From Flavobacterium sp. UBA6135 (GTDB taxonomy: Bacteria; Bacteroidota; Bacteroidia; Flavobacteriales; Flavobacteriaceae): DNA of 64,000 nucleotides. Below the pieces are notes generated by a model, which was given only the letters and a program-made list of their open reading frames with translations, was not told where the DNA came from and ran no database searches. Location: assembly GCF_002428305.1 (NCBI RefSeq), contig NZ_DIVJ01000023.1, positions 123,795 through 187,794 of the forward strand. The letters are read 5' to 3'. How positions within the stretch are numbered: position 1 is the first letter of the stretch; every line of letters begins with the position of its first letter. Made by a program: the position numbers and the translations under genes. This document shows, in pieces, positions 41,958-50,305 of the stretch.

Positions 41958-43136
41958 ATGAAACCAGATTTATTTCAAGCTCCTGATTATTACTTACTAG
42001 ATGATTTATTAACCGAGGAACACAAATTAGTGCGTGATTCTGCTAGAGCATGGGTGAAACGTGAAGTATCACCTATTATTGAAGATTATGCTCAACGTGC
42101 TGAATTTCCAACTCAAATCATTAAAGGTTTAGGAGAAATTGGCGGTTTTGGTCCCTATATTCCTGAGGAATATGGCGGAGCAGGTTTAGATCAAATATCT
42201 TATGGATTAATCATGCAAGAAATTGAAAGAGGAGACTCAGGAGTTCGTTCTACATCATCTGTTCAATCTTCGTTGGTTATGTATCCTATTTGGAAATATG
42301 GAAACGAAGAACAACGAATGAAATACCTACCCAAATTAGCCACAGGCGAAATGATGGGTTGTTTTGGATTAACTGAACCTGATCATGGTTCAAATCCGGG
42401 CGGAATGACTACAAACTTTAAAGACAAAGGCGATCATTACTTATTGAATGGAGCTAAAATGTGGATATCAAATGCTCCGTTTGCAGACATTGCTATTGTT
42501 TGGGCAAAAAATGAAGAAGGAAGAATTCACGGCTTGATTGTAGAACGAGGAATGGAAGGCTTTACAACACCTGAAACTCATAATAAATGGTCACTTCGTG
42601 CTTCGGCAACAGGTGAATTAATTTTTGATAATGTAAAAGTTCCTAAAGAAAATTTATTACCCAATAAATCAGGATTAGGTGCTCCACTTGGCTGTTTAGA
42701 CTCTGCAAGATACGGAATTGCTTGGGGTGCAATTGGAGCTGCAATGGATTGTTATGATACTGCATTACGCTATGCCAAAGAAAGAATTCAATTTGACAAA
42801 CCAATTGGAGCAACACAATTGCAACAAAAAAAATTAGCTGAAATGATTACAGAAATCACAAAAGCCCAATTATTAACTTGGCGTTTAGGTGTTTTGCGTA
42901 ATGAAGGAAAAGCAACAACTGCCCAAATTTCTATGGCAAAAAGAAACAATGTAAATATGGCAATTGAAATTGCACGAGAGGCAAGACAAATTTTAGGAGG
43001 GATGGGAATTACCGGTGAATATTCCATCATGAGACACATGATGAATTTGGAGTCAGTGATTACCTATGAAGGTACACACGACATTCATTTATTGATTACG
43101 GGAGCTGATATAACTGGAATACAAGCGTTTAAATAA
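41958..43136 (+). CDS. acyl-CoA dehydrogenase (glutaryl-CoA dehydrogenase-like)
   Basis: From the ATG at 41958 the flavoenzyme is 392 residues. It shows the family blocks GCFGLTEPDHGSNPGGM (FAD/substrate), WISNAPFADIAIVWAK, the catalytic-loop region with RYGIAWGAIGAAMDCYD, and the C-terminal ARQILGGMGITGEYSIMRHM...YEGTHDIH with the Glu in YEGTHDI as probable catalytic base. The pattern is closest to glutaryl-CoA dehydrogenases (lysine/tryptophan degradation), but a broader acyl-CoA role cannot be excluded. Its own promoter and terminator make it monocistronic. Confidence 0.9.
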   Translation: MKPDLFQAPDYYLLDDLLTEEHKLVRDSARAWVKREVSPIIEDYAQRAEFPTQIIKGLGEIGGFGPYIPEEYGGAGLDQISYGLIMQEIERGDSGVRSTSSVQSSLVMYPIWKYGNEEQRMKYLPKLATGEMMGCFGLTEPDHGSNPGGMTTNFKDKGDHYLLNGAKMWISNAPFADIAIVWAKNEEGRIHGLIVERGMEGFTTPETHNKWSLRASATGELIFDNVKVPKENLLPNKSGLGAPLGCLDSARYGIAWGAIGAAMDCYDTALRYAKERIQFDKPIGATQLQQKKLAEMITEITKAQLLTWRLGVLRNEGKATTAQISMAKRNNVNMAIEIAREARQILGGMGITGEYSIMRHMMNLESVITYEGTHDIHLLITGADITGIQAFK

Positions 43137-43140
43137 TATA

Positions 43141-43170
43141 AAAAGTCCTTCTAAACCTAGAAGGACTTTT
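43141..43170. terminator. bidirectional terminator
   Basis: AAAAGTCCTTCTA and TAGAAGGACTTTT pair perfectly around AACC with T and A runs outside, between the converging acyl-CoA dehydrogenase and secreted-protein genes. Confidence 0.8.
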
Positions 43171-43185
43171 TTCTTTACAACCTAA

Positions 43186-45018
43186 TTATTTAAAAATTGG
43201 TATTTTTTGAGTATAAGCTTTTTTAGATTCATTTGTTGTAATTTGAAGGATGTGAATGCTATCACCTAACAAACTTGTATCAAATTCATAGTTACTGTTG
43301 GATCCCATATTTTTAAAATGAAGTACTTTTTTTCCTGAAAGATCAAATAAATCAATAGTGTTTAATTCTAAATTTTTAGGGTTCTTAATAACCAATAAAT
43401 TATCTTTTAAATTGGAATACCCAAGTAGTTGGCTATCCAAAAGTTCAGGGACATTTAAAGTAGCGTTCAAAAAAGTAATTTCATAACGCGTGTTGTTTGT
43501 GCCGGCAGGTAATATTATTGTTTGTTCACTATTTTTTATATCATAGTACACCCCTGTAACTTTATCATGTAAATAAACATCTAAAAACCCGGAAACGCCA
43601 CACATTTCAACAACTCCAATTTTGAAAGTTGCCTCAGTGTTACATTTAAATCCTATTGGATACACATTTGTAACCGCAAAAGGCATTGTTGAATGAACGT
43701 ATTCTTGCTGATTTAAATAAAGATAAGAATCAAAAGGTAAATTGGTGCCATCGCCTGATTTTGAATCTGCATTATCCAAACCTTCTGTAGCATTAGAAAG
43801 AAAACAAATTGCATATTGTCTAATTGCTTGGTTGTTCAAAAGCGTATTTATTTTAATGTGAGGAGCCGGTTTTTTATTAATTTGTGTATAATCAATACCT
43901 GCTAAATTTGGAATTTCTCCAAAGAAATCACTTTCATTATCTTCAGTAGGGTTACTAGTTGAAGCAGTGTTAGCATTACGTTCAAATTGTGATTGATTTG
44001 AAAAGCCTTCTTTTCTAAAGACTCTATGGGTATTTTTCATTTTAACCGTACCGTCTGCCAAACCTCTTATCATGAATCCTTGTCCTATGGGAGAAAAACG
44101 TCTTTCGTAACTATTCAATGGATTGCTGGCAACGGTGCCTTGATTTCCGCCAATATCATAATTATAAAAAGTAGCAGGCGTATAAACACTAGTTGAACCA
44201 TTATAAACACCATAACCTCCGCGATAATTCGATACTACATGTGAATTCACCGTTTTGTCGTGTTCCCAAAATAAAGCAGTTCCGTCAATAAAAGGTGTGT
44301 TTTCAGAATCCGTTAAAAAAAGGTTTAAGTCAATCGCAGAAGGATATGGATTTCCGGTTAATGTGAATTTATTTGCTGCTACTTCAATAGAGATTGTGCC
44401 TGAATTAGGTCTACCTCTAAAATCATAGCGTTGACTTGTCCCAGATGCATTGTTTGGAACTATCCCAGCATAAGGCTGTGTGGAATCAAAACCTGAACTG
44501 CCCTTCATTGTAAATCCTTGTCCAGTTACAATATTTATTGCAGCACCTGTATGCAACCACTGCGAATAAAATTCAGAAGATAAAAATCGATAAATCCATT
44601 TTGAAGATATAGTTAAACTTGTATCTGTTGTTGATCCGTTATTTGAAGCAGTTGTTACAACAGGTAAACTTTGTGTTTTAGTTACCGGTCTTTGAAATAA
44701 AGTAATACCAAAAGGATTATTACCTAACGTAGAAGTACTACCCACTGGAGAACACCAATAATTATACTGAAAATTGTTTACCGTTCCTTCTTGATAAACA
44801 GACAATTGCCCTAACCCCTCGTTTGTTGAAGCAACTTCTTTCTGTAATAATTGTCCGTTATTCCTCAGATAAACTGCTGCAGATGGTGCTAAGTTTAAAT
44901 AACTACTAACAGTTATATATTGATTGTCTACATACAAAAACGAATTATTTTTTACATATAGCTGTCCTTTTACATAAAAAGGAAGAAATAGTAAAATATA
45001 GCATACTGCTTTTCTCAT
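43186..45018 (-). CDS. large secreted surface protein with degenerate T9SS sorting domain
   Basis: Starting at 45018 (MRKAVCYILLFLPFYVKGQ) the protein is 610 residues with a Sec signal peptide. The body is rich in Asn, Ser, Thr and aromatic residues with repeated NYWCSPVGS, FTLTGNPYPSAIDLN, YDIGGNQGT and SPIGQGFMIRG elements. This layout is common in flavobacterial exported proteins associated with gliding or adhesion. The C-terminal ~70 residues (NTIDLFDLSGKKVLHFKN... KKAYTQKIPIFK) look like a type A sorting domain without the usual YPNP start. No enzyme motif is seen. Upstream lies a long AT-rich gap. Confidence 0.7.
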   Translation of the reverse strand: MRKAVCYILLFLPFYVKGQLYVKNNSFLYVDNQYITVSSYLNLAPSAAVYLRNNGQLLQKEVASTNEGLGQLSVYQEGTVNNFQYNYWCSPVGSTSTLGNNPFGITLFQRPVTKTQSLPVVTTASNNGSTTDTSLTISSKWIYRFLSSEFYSQWLHTGAAINIVTGQGFTMKGSSGFDSTQPYAGIVPNNASGTSQRYDFRGRPNSGTISIEVAANKFTLTGNPYPSAIDLNLFLTDSENTPFIDGTALFWEHDKTVNSHVVSNYRGGYGVYNGSTSVYTPATFYNYDIGGNQGTVASNPLNSYERRFSPIGQGFMIRGLADGTVKMKNTHRVFRKEGFSNQSQFERNANTASTSNPTEDNESDFFGEIPNLAGIDYTQINKKPAPHIKINTLLNNQAIRQYAICFLSNATEGLDNADSKSGDGTNLPFDSYLYLNQQEYVHSTMPFAVTNVYPIGFKCNTEATFKIGVVEMCGVSGFLDVYLHDKVTGVYYDIKNSEQTIILPAGTNNTRYEITFLNATLNVPELLDSQLLGYSNLKDNLLVIKNPKNLELNTIDLFDLSGKKVLHFKNMGSNSNYEFDTSLLGDSIHILQITTNESKKAYTQKIPIFK

Positions 45019-45452
45019 TTTTAATATCATATTAAATTATTTAAAATCTATCTTTTCAGTGTAAAGAATAAAAAGGCTTCGTTAAAACTAGATTATATTA
45101 AATTTGAGGTAACCAAAAATAGTATATTAATCAAAATAATCATTATTTTAACAGTAATTAAGTTTGTTTATTATGATAATCGTAAATTTTAAACTTTTTA
45201 TTTAATTATTATTAATTTTTTATAAATATTTATGCAATCCATTACATATTTACTATTTCTTTAATTCATTAATTATATTAAAATTCTTAAAAATTTGATT
45301 TTAATTACTAAAGAGGTTGATTTATATTCTCTATTTTGAAAAAAAGTGCTGGTGTTTCTTTTGATAAGTAAATCAAACCGGTGTATAATTAATTTCAATC
45401 ATATAAATTTCGTAAAACCATGAAGCTTTTCTATTTTTGAAGTAAAAAAGCT
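45019..45452. other. 434-bp very AT-rich divergent intergenic region
   Basis: The stretch between the divergent secreted-protein and DUF3050 genes has no ORF, hairpin with a T run, or repeat that I could support. A TATTTTTG box at 45432-45439 lies only 13 bases before the DUF3050 start and lacks a -33 partner. The length and AT content suggest promoter and regulator-binding space, possibly bound by nucleoid proteins. Nothing more specific is visible. Confidence 0.5.
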
Positions 45453-46238
45453 ATGAACTTTAACAACATTAAGCAAACTATTGAGCCACTTCGTTTACAA
45501 CTTTTAAATCATTCTTTATACAAAAACATAAAAACTGCAGACGATTTACATAGCTTTCTAGAAGGCCACGTTTATGCTGTTTGGGATTTTATGTCTCTTT
45601 TAAAGGCACTTCAATCAAAATTAACGTGCACTACAACACCTTGGATTCCCTATGGAAATCCAGAGATTAGGTATTTGATTAACGAGATTGTACTGGCAGA
45701 AGAAACAGATATTTCACTTGACGGAAAAAGACAAAGTCACTTTGAAATGTATTTAGACGCTATGAATACGTGTGATTCTAACACCCAAGAGGTTGCTAGA
45801 TTTTTAGAAAACATTCAAGAAACTCAAAACATTTTTGTTTCGATTAAGCAAAGTAATTTAGACCCTAAAATAAAATCATTTTTAGATTTTACTTTTAGAA
45901 TAATTGAAGAGGGAAAACCTCACAAAATCGCTGCTGCTTTTACATTTGGCAGAGAAGATTTAATTCCGGATATGTTTACTTCAATACTTAAAAACTTCCA
46001 AGAAAACTTCCCTGAAACTAATTTAGCAAAACTTATCTACTATTTTGAAAGACATATTGAATTAGATGGCGACGAACATGGCCCGATGGCTATGAAGATG
46101 ATAGCAGAATTATGTGGCGAAAATGAAACAAAATGGAAAGAAGTAGCAGAAGTCTCTGTTTTAGCGTTAGAAAAACGTATTGGCCTTTGGGATGCAATAG
46201 AGGAGAAAATTCTTCAAAAAGAAGTTTGTCATCCCTAG
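45453..46238 (+). CDS. DUF3050 family protein (heme-oxygenase-like fold)
   Basis: The 261-residue all-helical protein matches DUF3050: IEPLRLQLLNHSLYKNIKTA at the start, FLEGHVYAVWDFMSLLKALQ, ETDISLDGKRQSHFEMYL, and FERHIELDGDEHGPMAMKMI near the end. The placement of His, Glu and Asp residues on helices resembles the di-iron or heme-binding heme-oxygenase-like superfamily. Which cofactor or reaction is not known. It is followed after 27 bases by an SGNH-hydrolase lipoprotein gene on the same strand. Confidence 0.85.
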   Translation: MNFNNIKQTIEPLRLQLLNHSLYKNIKTADDLHSFLEGHVYAVWDFMSLLKALQSKLTCTTTPWIPYGNPEIRYLINEIVLAEETDISLDGKRQSHFEMYLDAMNTCDSNTQEVARFLENIQETQNIFVSIKQSNLDPKIKSFLDFTFRIIEEGKPHKIAAAFTFGREDLIPDMFTSILKNFQENFPETNLAKLIYYFERHIELDGDEHGPMAMKMIAELCGENETKWKEVAEVSVLALEKRIGLWDAIEEKILQKEVCHP

Positions 46239-46265
46239 TTATTTAAAAAGTAAAAGTTGTAATTC

Positions 46266-46979
46266 ATGAGAAAAGTTTTCGCTTGCCTATTTCTTACCAT
46301 TCTAACATTATTAGGATGCTCTGACAATGAAAACCATTTGGAAACAGAAGAAATTCAAATTCAAAATGAATACCATTATCTAGCATTAGGGGATAGTTAT
46401 ACCATCGGTCAAAGTGTTTGTGAGACTTGTCGGTTTCCTGAACAATTAAAAGACAGTTTGAAAAATCATTTAAATGCTTCAGACAAAATTACGGTAAAAG
46501 TAGTTGCTCAAACCGGCTGGACTACGAGCAATTTAAAAACAGCAATTACTAATGAAAATTTAATTTCAGAATATGATCTGGTAACATTATTAATTGGCGT
46601 TAATAACCAATATCAAAACAAACCTTTTTTGTTGTACGAAACTGAATTTCCTGAGTTACTTCAGAAAGCAATTATTTTGGCAAAAGGAAATAAAAATCGT
46701 GTAATTGTAATTTCTATTCCGGATTATGCTTTTACTCCTTTTGGACAATCAAGCTCAAATCCGCAATCAATTTCAAATGAATTGGACAATTATAATTTGT
46801 TTGCTAAAAATTATGCGGAATCTCAAGGAATAATTTTTATAAACATTACCGATATTACACGAAATGGACTGAATAATCCAGATTTGGTTGCTTCAGATAA
46901 TTTACATCCGTCAAAATTAGCTTATTCAAAATTTGTTGAAAGGATATTACCTGATGCGAAAAATATTTTGGGGATTTAA
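46266..46979 (+). CDS. SGNH/GDSL hydrolase, lipoprotein
   Basis: The 237-residue protein has a lipoprotein signal (TLLGC, Cys18) and an SGNH esterase fold: GDSYTIGQS with nucleophile Ser44, the Gly block (QTGWTTSN), LLIGVNNQ with the oxyanion Asn, and SDNLHPSKLAYSKF carrying the catalytic Asp-x-x-His. It should act on esters of lipids or glycans in the envelope. It may be cotranscribed with DUF3050. Its stop codon directly abuts the stop of the converging ferredoxin gene. Confidence 0.88.
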   Translation: MRKVFACLFLTILTLLGCSDNENHLETEEIQIQNEYHYLALGDSYTIGQSVCETCRFPEQLKDSLKNHLNASDKITVKVVAQTGWTTSNLKTAITNENLISEYDLVTLLIGVNNQYQNKPFLLYETEFPELLQKAIILAKGNKNRVIVISIPDYAFTPFGQSSSNPQSISNELDNYNLFAKNYAESQGIIFINITDITRNGLNNPDLVASDNLHPSKLAYSKFVERILPDAKNILGI

Positions 46980-47312
46980 CTATTGTTCTGGTGCTATTTG
47001 AACTTCTAAACCTTCTATTTCTTGATTAATATGAATTTGGCATCCTAATCTACTGTTTTCTTGAACATGATAAGCCTCCCAGAGCATTGCCTCTTCATCA
47101 GGAGATTTTTCCGGCAAGGGTACTTCATTTAAAACATAACATTGACAAGAAGCACACATTGCCATCCCCCCACATATTCCTATCGTTCCTTCCTCTGCCA
47201 ATTCAAAAGCACGAATCACTTCCATAAGATTCATGTTCATGTCTGTTGGAGCTTGCACTTCGTGTTGAACTCCATTTCGGTCTGTAATTTTAATAGTGAT
47301 GTCTTTTGACAT
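46980..47312 (-). CDS. 2Fe-2S ferredoxin (adrenodoxin/Isc-type)
   Basis: From the ATG at 47312 (MSKDITIKITDRNG) the protein is 110 residues; the longer frame to 47375 would overlap the upstream reductase gene. Cluster ligands C-x5-C-x2-C are Cys47, Cys53 and Cys56 (GICGGMAMCASCQCY), with the fourth Cys91 in RLGCQI. The fold follows bacterial adrenodoxin-like ferredoxins that feed Fe-S assembly or P450s. It lies 4 bases downstream of the ferredoxin-NADP reductase gene, its likely reductant. Confidence 0.9.
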   Translation of the reverse strand: MSKDITIKITDRNGVQHEVQAPTDMNMNLMEVIRAFELAEEGTIGICGGMAMCASCQCYVLNEVPLPEKSPDEEAMLWEAYHVQENSRLGCQIHINQEIEGLEVQIAPEQ

Positions 47313-47316
47313 ATTT

Positions 47317-48375
47317 TTATTCAATCGATTTAACAACTGCTTTTTCAGCTTCTTTTCGTGTCCCATCAAAACCATCTACACCGGAAACCGTTGTATATTT
47401 TAAAACATATTTTTTACCGGGGTTTAATCTGCTGTAAACACTTTGACACATTAAAGTGGCTTCGTGAAACCCACATAAAATCAGTTTTAGTTTTCCGGGA
47501 TAGGTATTAACATCACCAATAGCATAAATTCCTTCAATATTGGTTTGATAATCTAGAGCATTATTCACTTTAATGGCGTTTTTCTCGATTTCTAAACCCC
47601 AATTTGCAATGGCACCCAACTTTGGCGTGAGTCCGAATAAGGGGATAAAATAATCTGTTTCCACATTCATTCGAGCTCCGTTAATTTCTATATCAACGGA
47701 TTCAATTCGTTCTGATCCTTTGAAACCAACTACTTCTGCCGGTGTAATTAATTTTATTTTCCCTTCGTTTTTTAATTCTTGTACTTTTTCAACGGAATCT
47801 AAAGCTCCTCTAAATTCATTTCTTCTGTGAACCAAAGTTACTTCTGAAGCAACGTCAGAAAGAAAGATGCTCCAGTCTAATGCAGAATCACCCCCTCCTG
47901 AAATTACAATTTTTTTATTCCTGAAAAGTTCCGGGTCTTTAACAAAATATTCAATTCCACGACCTTCTTTCTCATAAAACTCTACATCTTTCAACAAAGG
48001 TTTTCTAGGTTCAAAAGTTCCTAATCCTCCGGCAATAGCAATCGCTTTTGCATGATGTTGCGTTCCTTTGTTTGTGGTAACAATAAAACTTCCATCTTCT
48101 AATTTATCGATTGTTTCAGCAGTTTCTCCCAAAGTAAATCCGGGTTGGAATTGTTTAATTTGTTCCATTAAGTTGGTTACTAAATCACCTGCTAAAACTT
48201 CGGGATAACCAGGAATATCATAAATAGGTTTTTTGGGATAAAGTTCTGCCAACTGACCTCCGGGTTGCGGAAGAGCATCAATTAAATGGCATTTTAATTT
48301 TAAAAGTCCTGCTTCAAAAACAGTAAAAAGCCCTGTCGGGCCAGCACCAATAATGAGTATATCAGTTTGTATCAT
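47317..48375 (-). CDS. thioredoxin-reductase-like ferredoxin-NADP reductase
   Basis: The 352-residue flavoprotein has FAD motif GAGPTGLF (about 10-17), the segment PQPGGQLAELYPKKPIYDIPG typical of the YumC/TrxR-like FNR group, NADPH motif ISGGGDSALDW and a C-terminal YAIGDVNTYPGK. It lacks the CxxC redox pair of true thioredoxin reductases, so it passes electrons to a ferredoxin; the ferredoxin gene follows at 4 bases. An 8-bp repeat array fills the region just before the start codon. Confidence 0.92.
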   Translation of the reverse strand: MIQTDILIIGAGPTGLFTVFEAGLLKLKCHLIDALPQPGGQLAELYPKKPIYDIPGYPEVLAGDLVTNLMEQIKQFQPGFTLGETAETIDKLEDGSFIVTTNKGTQHHAKAIAIAGGLGTFEPRKPLLKDVEFYEKEGRGIEYFVKDPELFRNKKIVISGGGDSALDWSIFLSDVASEVTLVHRRNEFRGALDSVEKVQELKNEGKIKLITPAEVVGFKGSERIESVDIEINGARMNVETDYFIPLFGLTPKLGAIANWGLEIEKNAIKVNNALDYQTNIEGIYAIGDVNTYPGKLKLILCGFHEATLMCQSVYSRLNPGKKYVLKYTTVSGVDGFDGTRKEAEKAVVKSIE

Positions 48376-48383
48376 TCTATTTT

Positions 48384-48439
48384 AAGTTGCTAAGATTCTG
48401 AGTTACTGAGATTCTGAGTTACTGAGAAGCTGAGTTGCT
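48384..48439. repeat. seven-unit 8-bp tandem array
   Basis: Units AAGTTGCT, AAGATTCT, GAGTTACT, GAGATTCT, GAGTTACT, GAGAAGCT and GAGTTGCT follow without gaps, 8 bases upstream of the reductase start codon. A two-unit pattern (GAGTTACT GAGATTCT) alternates, so the effective period may be 16. Confidence 0.85.
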
Positions 48440-48444
48440 GAGTT

Positions 48445-48636
48445 CTTTTTAGGTTTACTTGGCGAAAGTAGTTTTTCTTTTTTCTTTTGTATATGACATT
48501 TATCAGTTGGCACAAATTGCGTAAGTGATTGTTGCGGAAAGCCCAAAGCTACGAAGGAACTTGCAGAATTGAAGCAATCCCGATAACTATCGGGACGTAG
48601 TGGATAGTCCACCCCTTATAGTTACATCAAAAAAAT
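48445..48636 (-). other. structured intergenic element with TCCCGATA palindrome
   Basis: An 8-bp stem TCCCGATA/TATCGGGA (48578-48595) is surrounded by blocks such as CGAAGGAACTTGCAGAATTG and GTAGTGGATAGTCCACCCC. From memory such blocks recur in intergenic regions of Flavobacterium. A 69-codon frame across it (48403-48612, minus) looks like translated repeat. It may be a non-coding RNA motif (compare the Flavo-1 motif) or a palindromic repeat at the 3' side of the NifU gene. No gene is supported in it. Confidence 0.5.
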
Positions 48637-48876
48637 TTAGGCTACGTTTTCAACGGTTTCAATTTGTGGTACATATTTTTTTATTGTTGTTTCAACTCCT
48701 GCTTTAAGGGTCATTTGATTCACACTACACCCAACACAAGCACCTTCTAATCGAACTTTTACATGTTTGTCATCCAAGACGTCAATTAGAGAGATGTTGC
48801 CACCATCTGATTCTAAAAAAGGGCGGATTTCATCTAATGCTTTTTCGATTTCTAATCTAATTTCTTCTTTTGTCAT
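48637..48876 (-). CDS. NifU C-terminal domain-type Fe-S scaffold
   Basis: This 79-residue NifU-like domain protein carries the Fe-S motif CVGCSVNQMTL with Cys47 and Cys50, and the start EIEKALDEIRPFLESDGGNISL. It can carry or transfer a 4Fe-4S cluster. The start codon overlaps the stop of the upstream Mrp gene by one base (ATG/TAA arrangement at 48876), so the two form a coupled Fe-S carrier unit. Confidence 0.93.
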   Translation of the reverse strand: MTKEEIRLEIEKALDEIRPFLESDGGNISLIDVLDDKHVKVRLEGACVGCSVNQMTLKAGVETTIKKYVPQIETVENVA

Positions 48877-50018
48877 TATTTCTTATTTACAGCTGAACAT
48901 CCAGCCATTGTTGTGATTTTTATTGCTTCAGTTGGAGGCAAACCTTCGTTTCTGTTCACAACTTGTTGTACTACATTTCTTGTCACTTCTTCAAAAGCGG
49001 CTTCTAAAGCAGTCCCGGTTTGCATAGCTGCCGGACGTCCGTAATCTCCTGCTTCACGAATACTTTGAACTAACGGTATTTCCCCCAAAAGAGGTACATT
49101 TAAATCTTCAGCCAAATTTTTTGCTCCTTCTTTACCAAAGATATAATATTTATTATTAGGTAATTCTTCCGGTGTAAAATAGGCCATATTTTCTATTATT
49201 CCCAAAACAGGAACATTTATAGCTTCAGACAAAAACATGGAAACCCCTTTTTTGGCATCTGATAATGCCACGGCTTGAGGTGTGCTGACAACTACAGCTC
49301 CGGTTATGGGAAGGGATTGCATTATTGACAAATGAATATCGCCGGTTCCGGGAGGCAGGTCAATTAACAAAAAGTCTAATTGTCCCCAATCGGCATCAAA
49401 AATCATTTGGTTAAGGGCTTTACCTGCCATTGGTCCTCGCCAAATTACGGCTTGATCGGGTTTTGTAAAAAATCCTATGGAAAGTATTTTTACTTCATAA
49501 CTTTCAACAGGTTTCATTTTTGATTTGCCGTCAACTTCAACGGATAAAGGTTTTGCTTGTTCAACATCAAACATAATCGGCATGGATGGCCCGTAAATAT
49601 CTGCATCTAAAACACCTACGCTGAATCCCATTTTTGCTAAAGTCACAGCAATATTGGCTGTTATGGTTGACTTTCCAACGCCTCCTTTGCCGGAAGCAAT
49701 GGCCACAATGTTGCTAATTCCCGGAATTGGTTTTCCTTTGATCAGGTTAGGGTTTTCAGTTTTTTCGGGAGCTTCAACTTTAATGTTCACTTTTACTTTA
49801 GCTTTTTCATAAACCAAATCATGAATGGTTTTAATGATGTCTACTTCAGCCCTTTTTTTGATGTGTAACGCTGGGGTGTTCAAAACCAAGTCCACAACCA
49901 CTTCATCTCCAAAAGTTAGTACATTTGTTACTGCTCCGCTTTCCACCATATTTTTTCCCTCTCCGGCTATTGTTATGGTTTCCAGAGCTTTTAGTATTTC
50001 TTTTCGTTCGAGTTTCAT
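48876..50018 (-). CDS. Mrp/NBP35-family P-loop Fe-S carrier (ApbC-like)
   Basis: The 380-residue protein has an N-terminal MIP18/DUF59-type domain (about 1-90) and a ParA-like ATPase: deviant Walker A GKGGVGKS (110-117), DADIYGPSMP and IDLPPGTGDIHL. Homologues carry 4Fe-4S clusters between dimers through a CxxC after the ENM motif. Here that region reads ENMAYFTPEELPNNKYY with no CxxC, so cluster binding must differ. A lone Cys lies in GCSAV near the C-terminus. It is coupled to the NifU-type gene. Confidence 0.9.
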   Translation of the reverse strand: MKLERKEILKALETITIAGEGKNMVESGAVTNVLTFGDEVVVDLVLNTPALHIKKRAEVDIIKTIHDLVYEKAKVKVNIKVEAPEKTENPNLIKGKPIPGISNIVAIASGKGGVGKSTITANIAVTLAKMGFSVGVLDADIYGPSMPIMFDVEQAKPLSVEVDGKSKMKPVESYEVKILSIGFFTKPDQAVIWRGPMAGKALNQMIFDADWGQLDFLLIDLPPGTGDIHLSIMQSLPITGAVVVSTPQAVALSDAKKGVSMFLSEAINVPVLGIIENMAYFTPEELPNNKYYIFGKEGAKNLAEDLNVPLLGEIPLVQSIREAGDYGRPAAMQTGTALEAAFEEVTRNVVQQVVNRNEGLPPTEAIKITTMAGCSAVNKK

Positions 50019-50305
50019 TATAAAATATAAAATTGTAGCGTCTAAATTAAAGATAACAGATTATGAAAATAACCCTTTTTATTTAAACTAATTATAGATT
50101 GCAAAGATAATAGGATTTTGGCTGAAACAGTAGTTAAAGAAATTAAAATGTTTCAATCAAATTAAGATTGTATTTTTTTGATTTGGATCAAGAACTTGTA
50201 CATAAAAACAACTAACTAATTTAAAGCATACATTAACAATTGTTCCGAAAAGTATTTCCTATTTTTGATTCAAGAATAATTTAAAGCACTGCTAACCCTT
50301 TCCTT

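Noticed and set aside
48403..48612. 69-codon frame between the reductase and NifU genes
   Set aside because: It reads through the 8-bp array and the palindromic element; the resulting protein has no structure pattern. I treat it as translated repeat.
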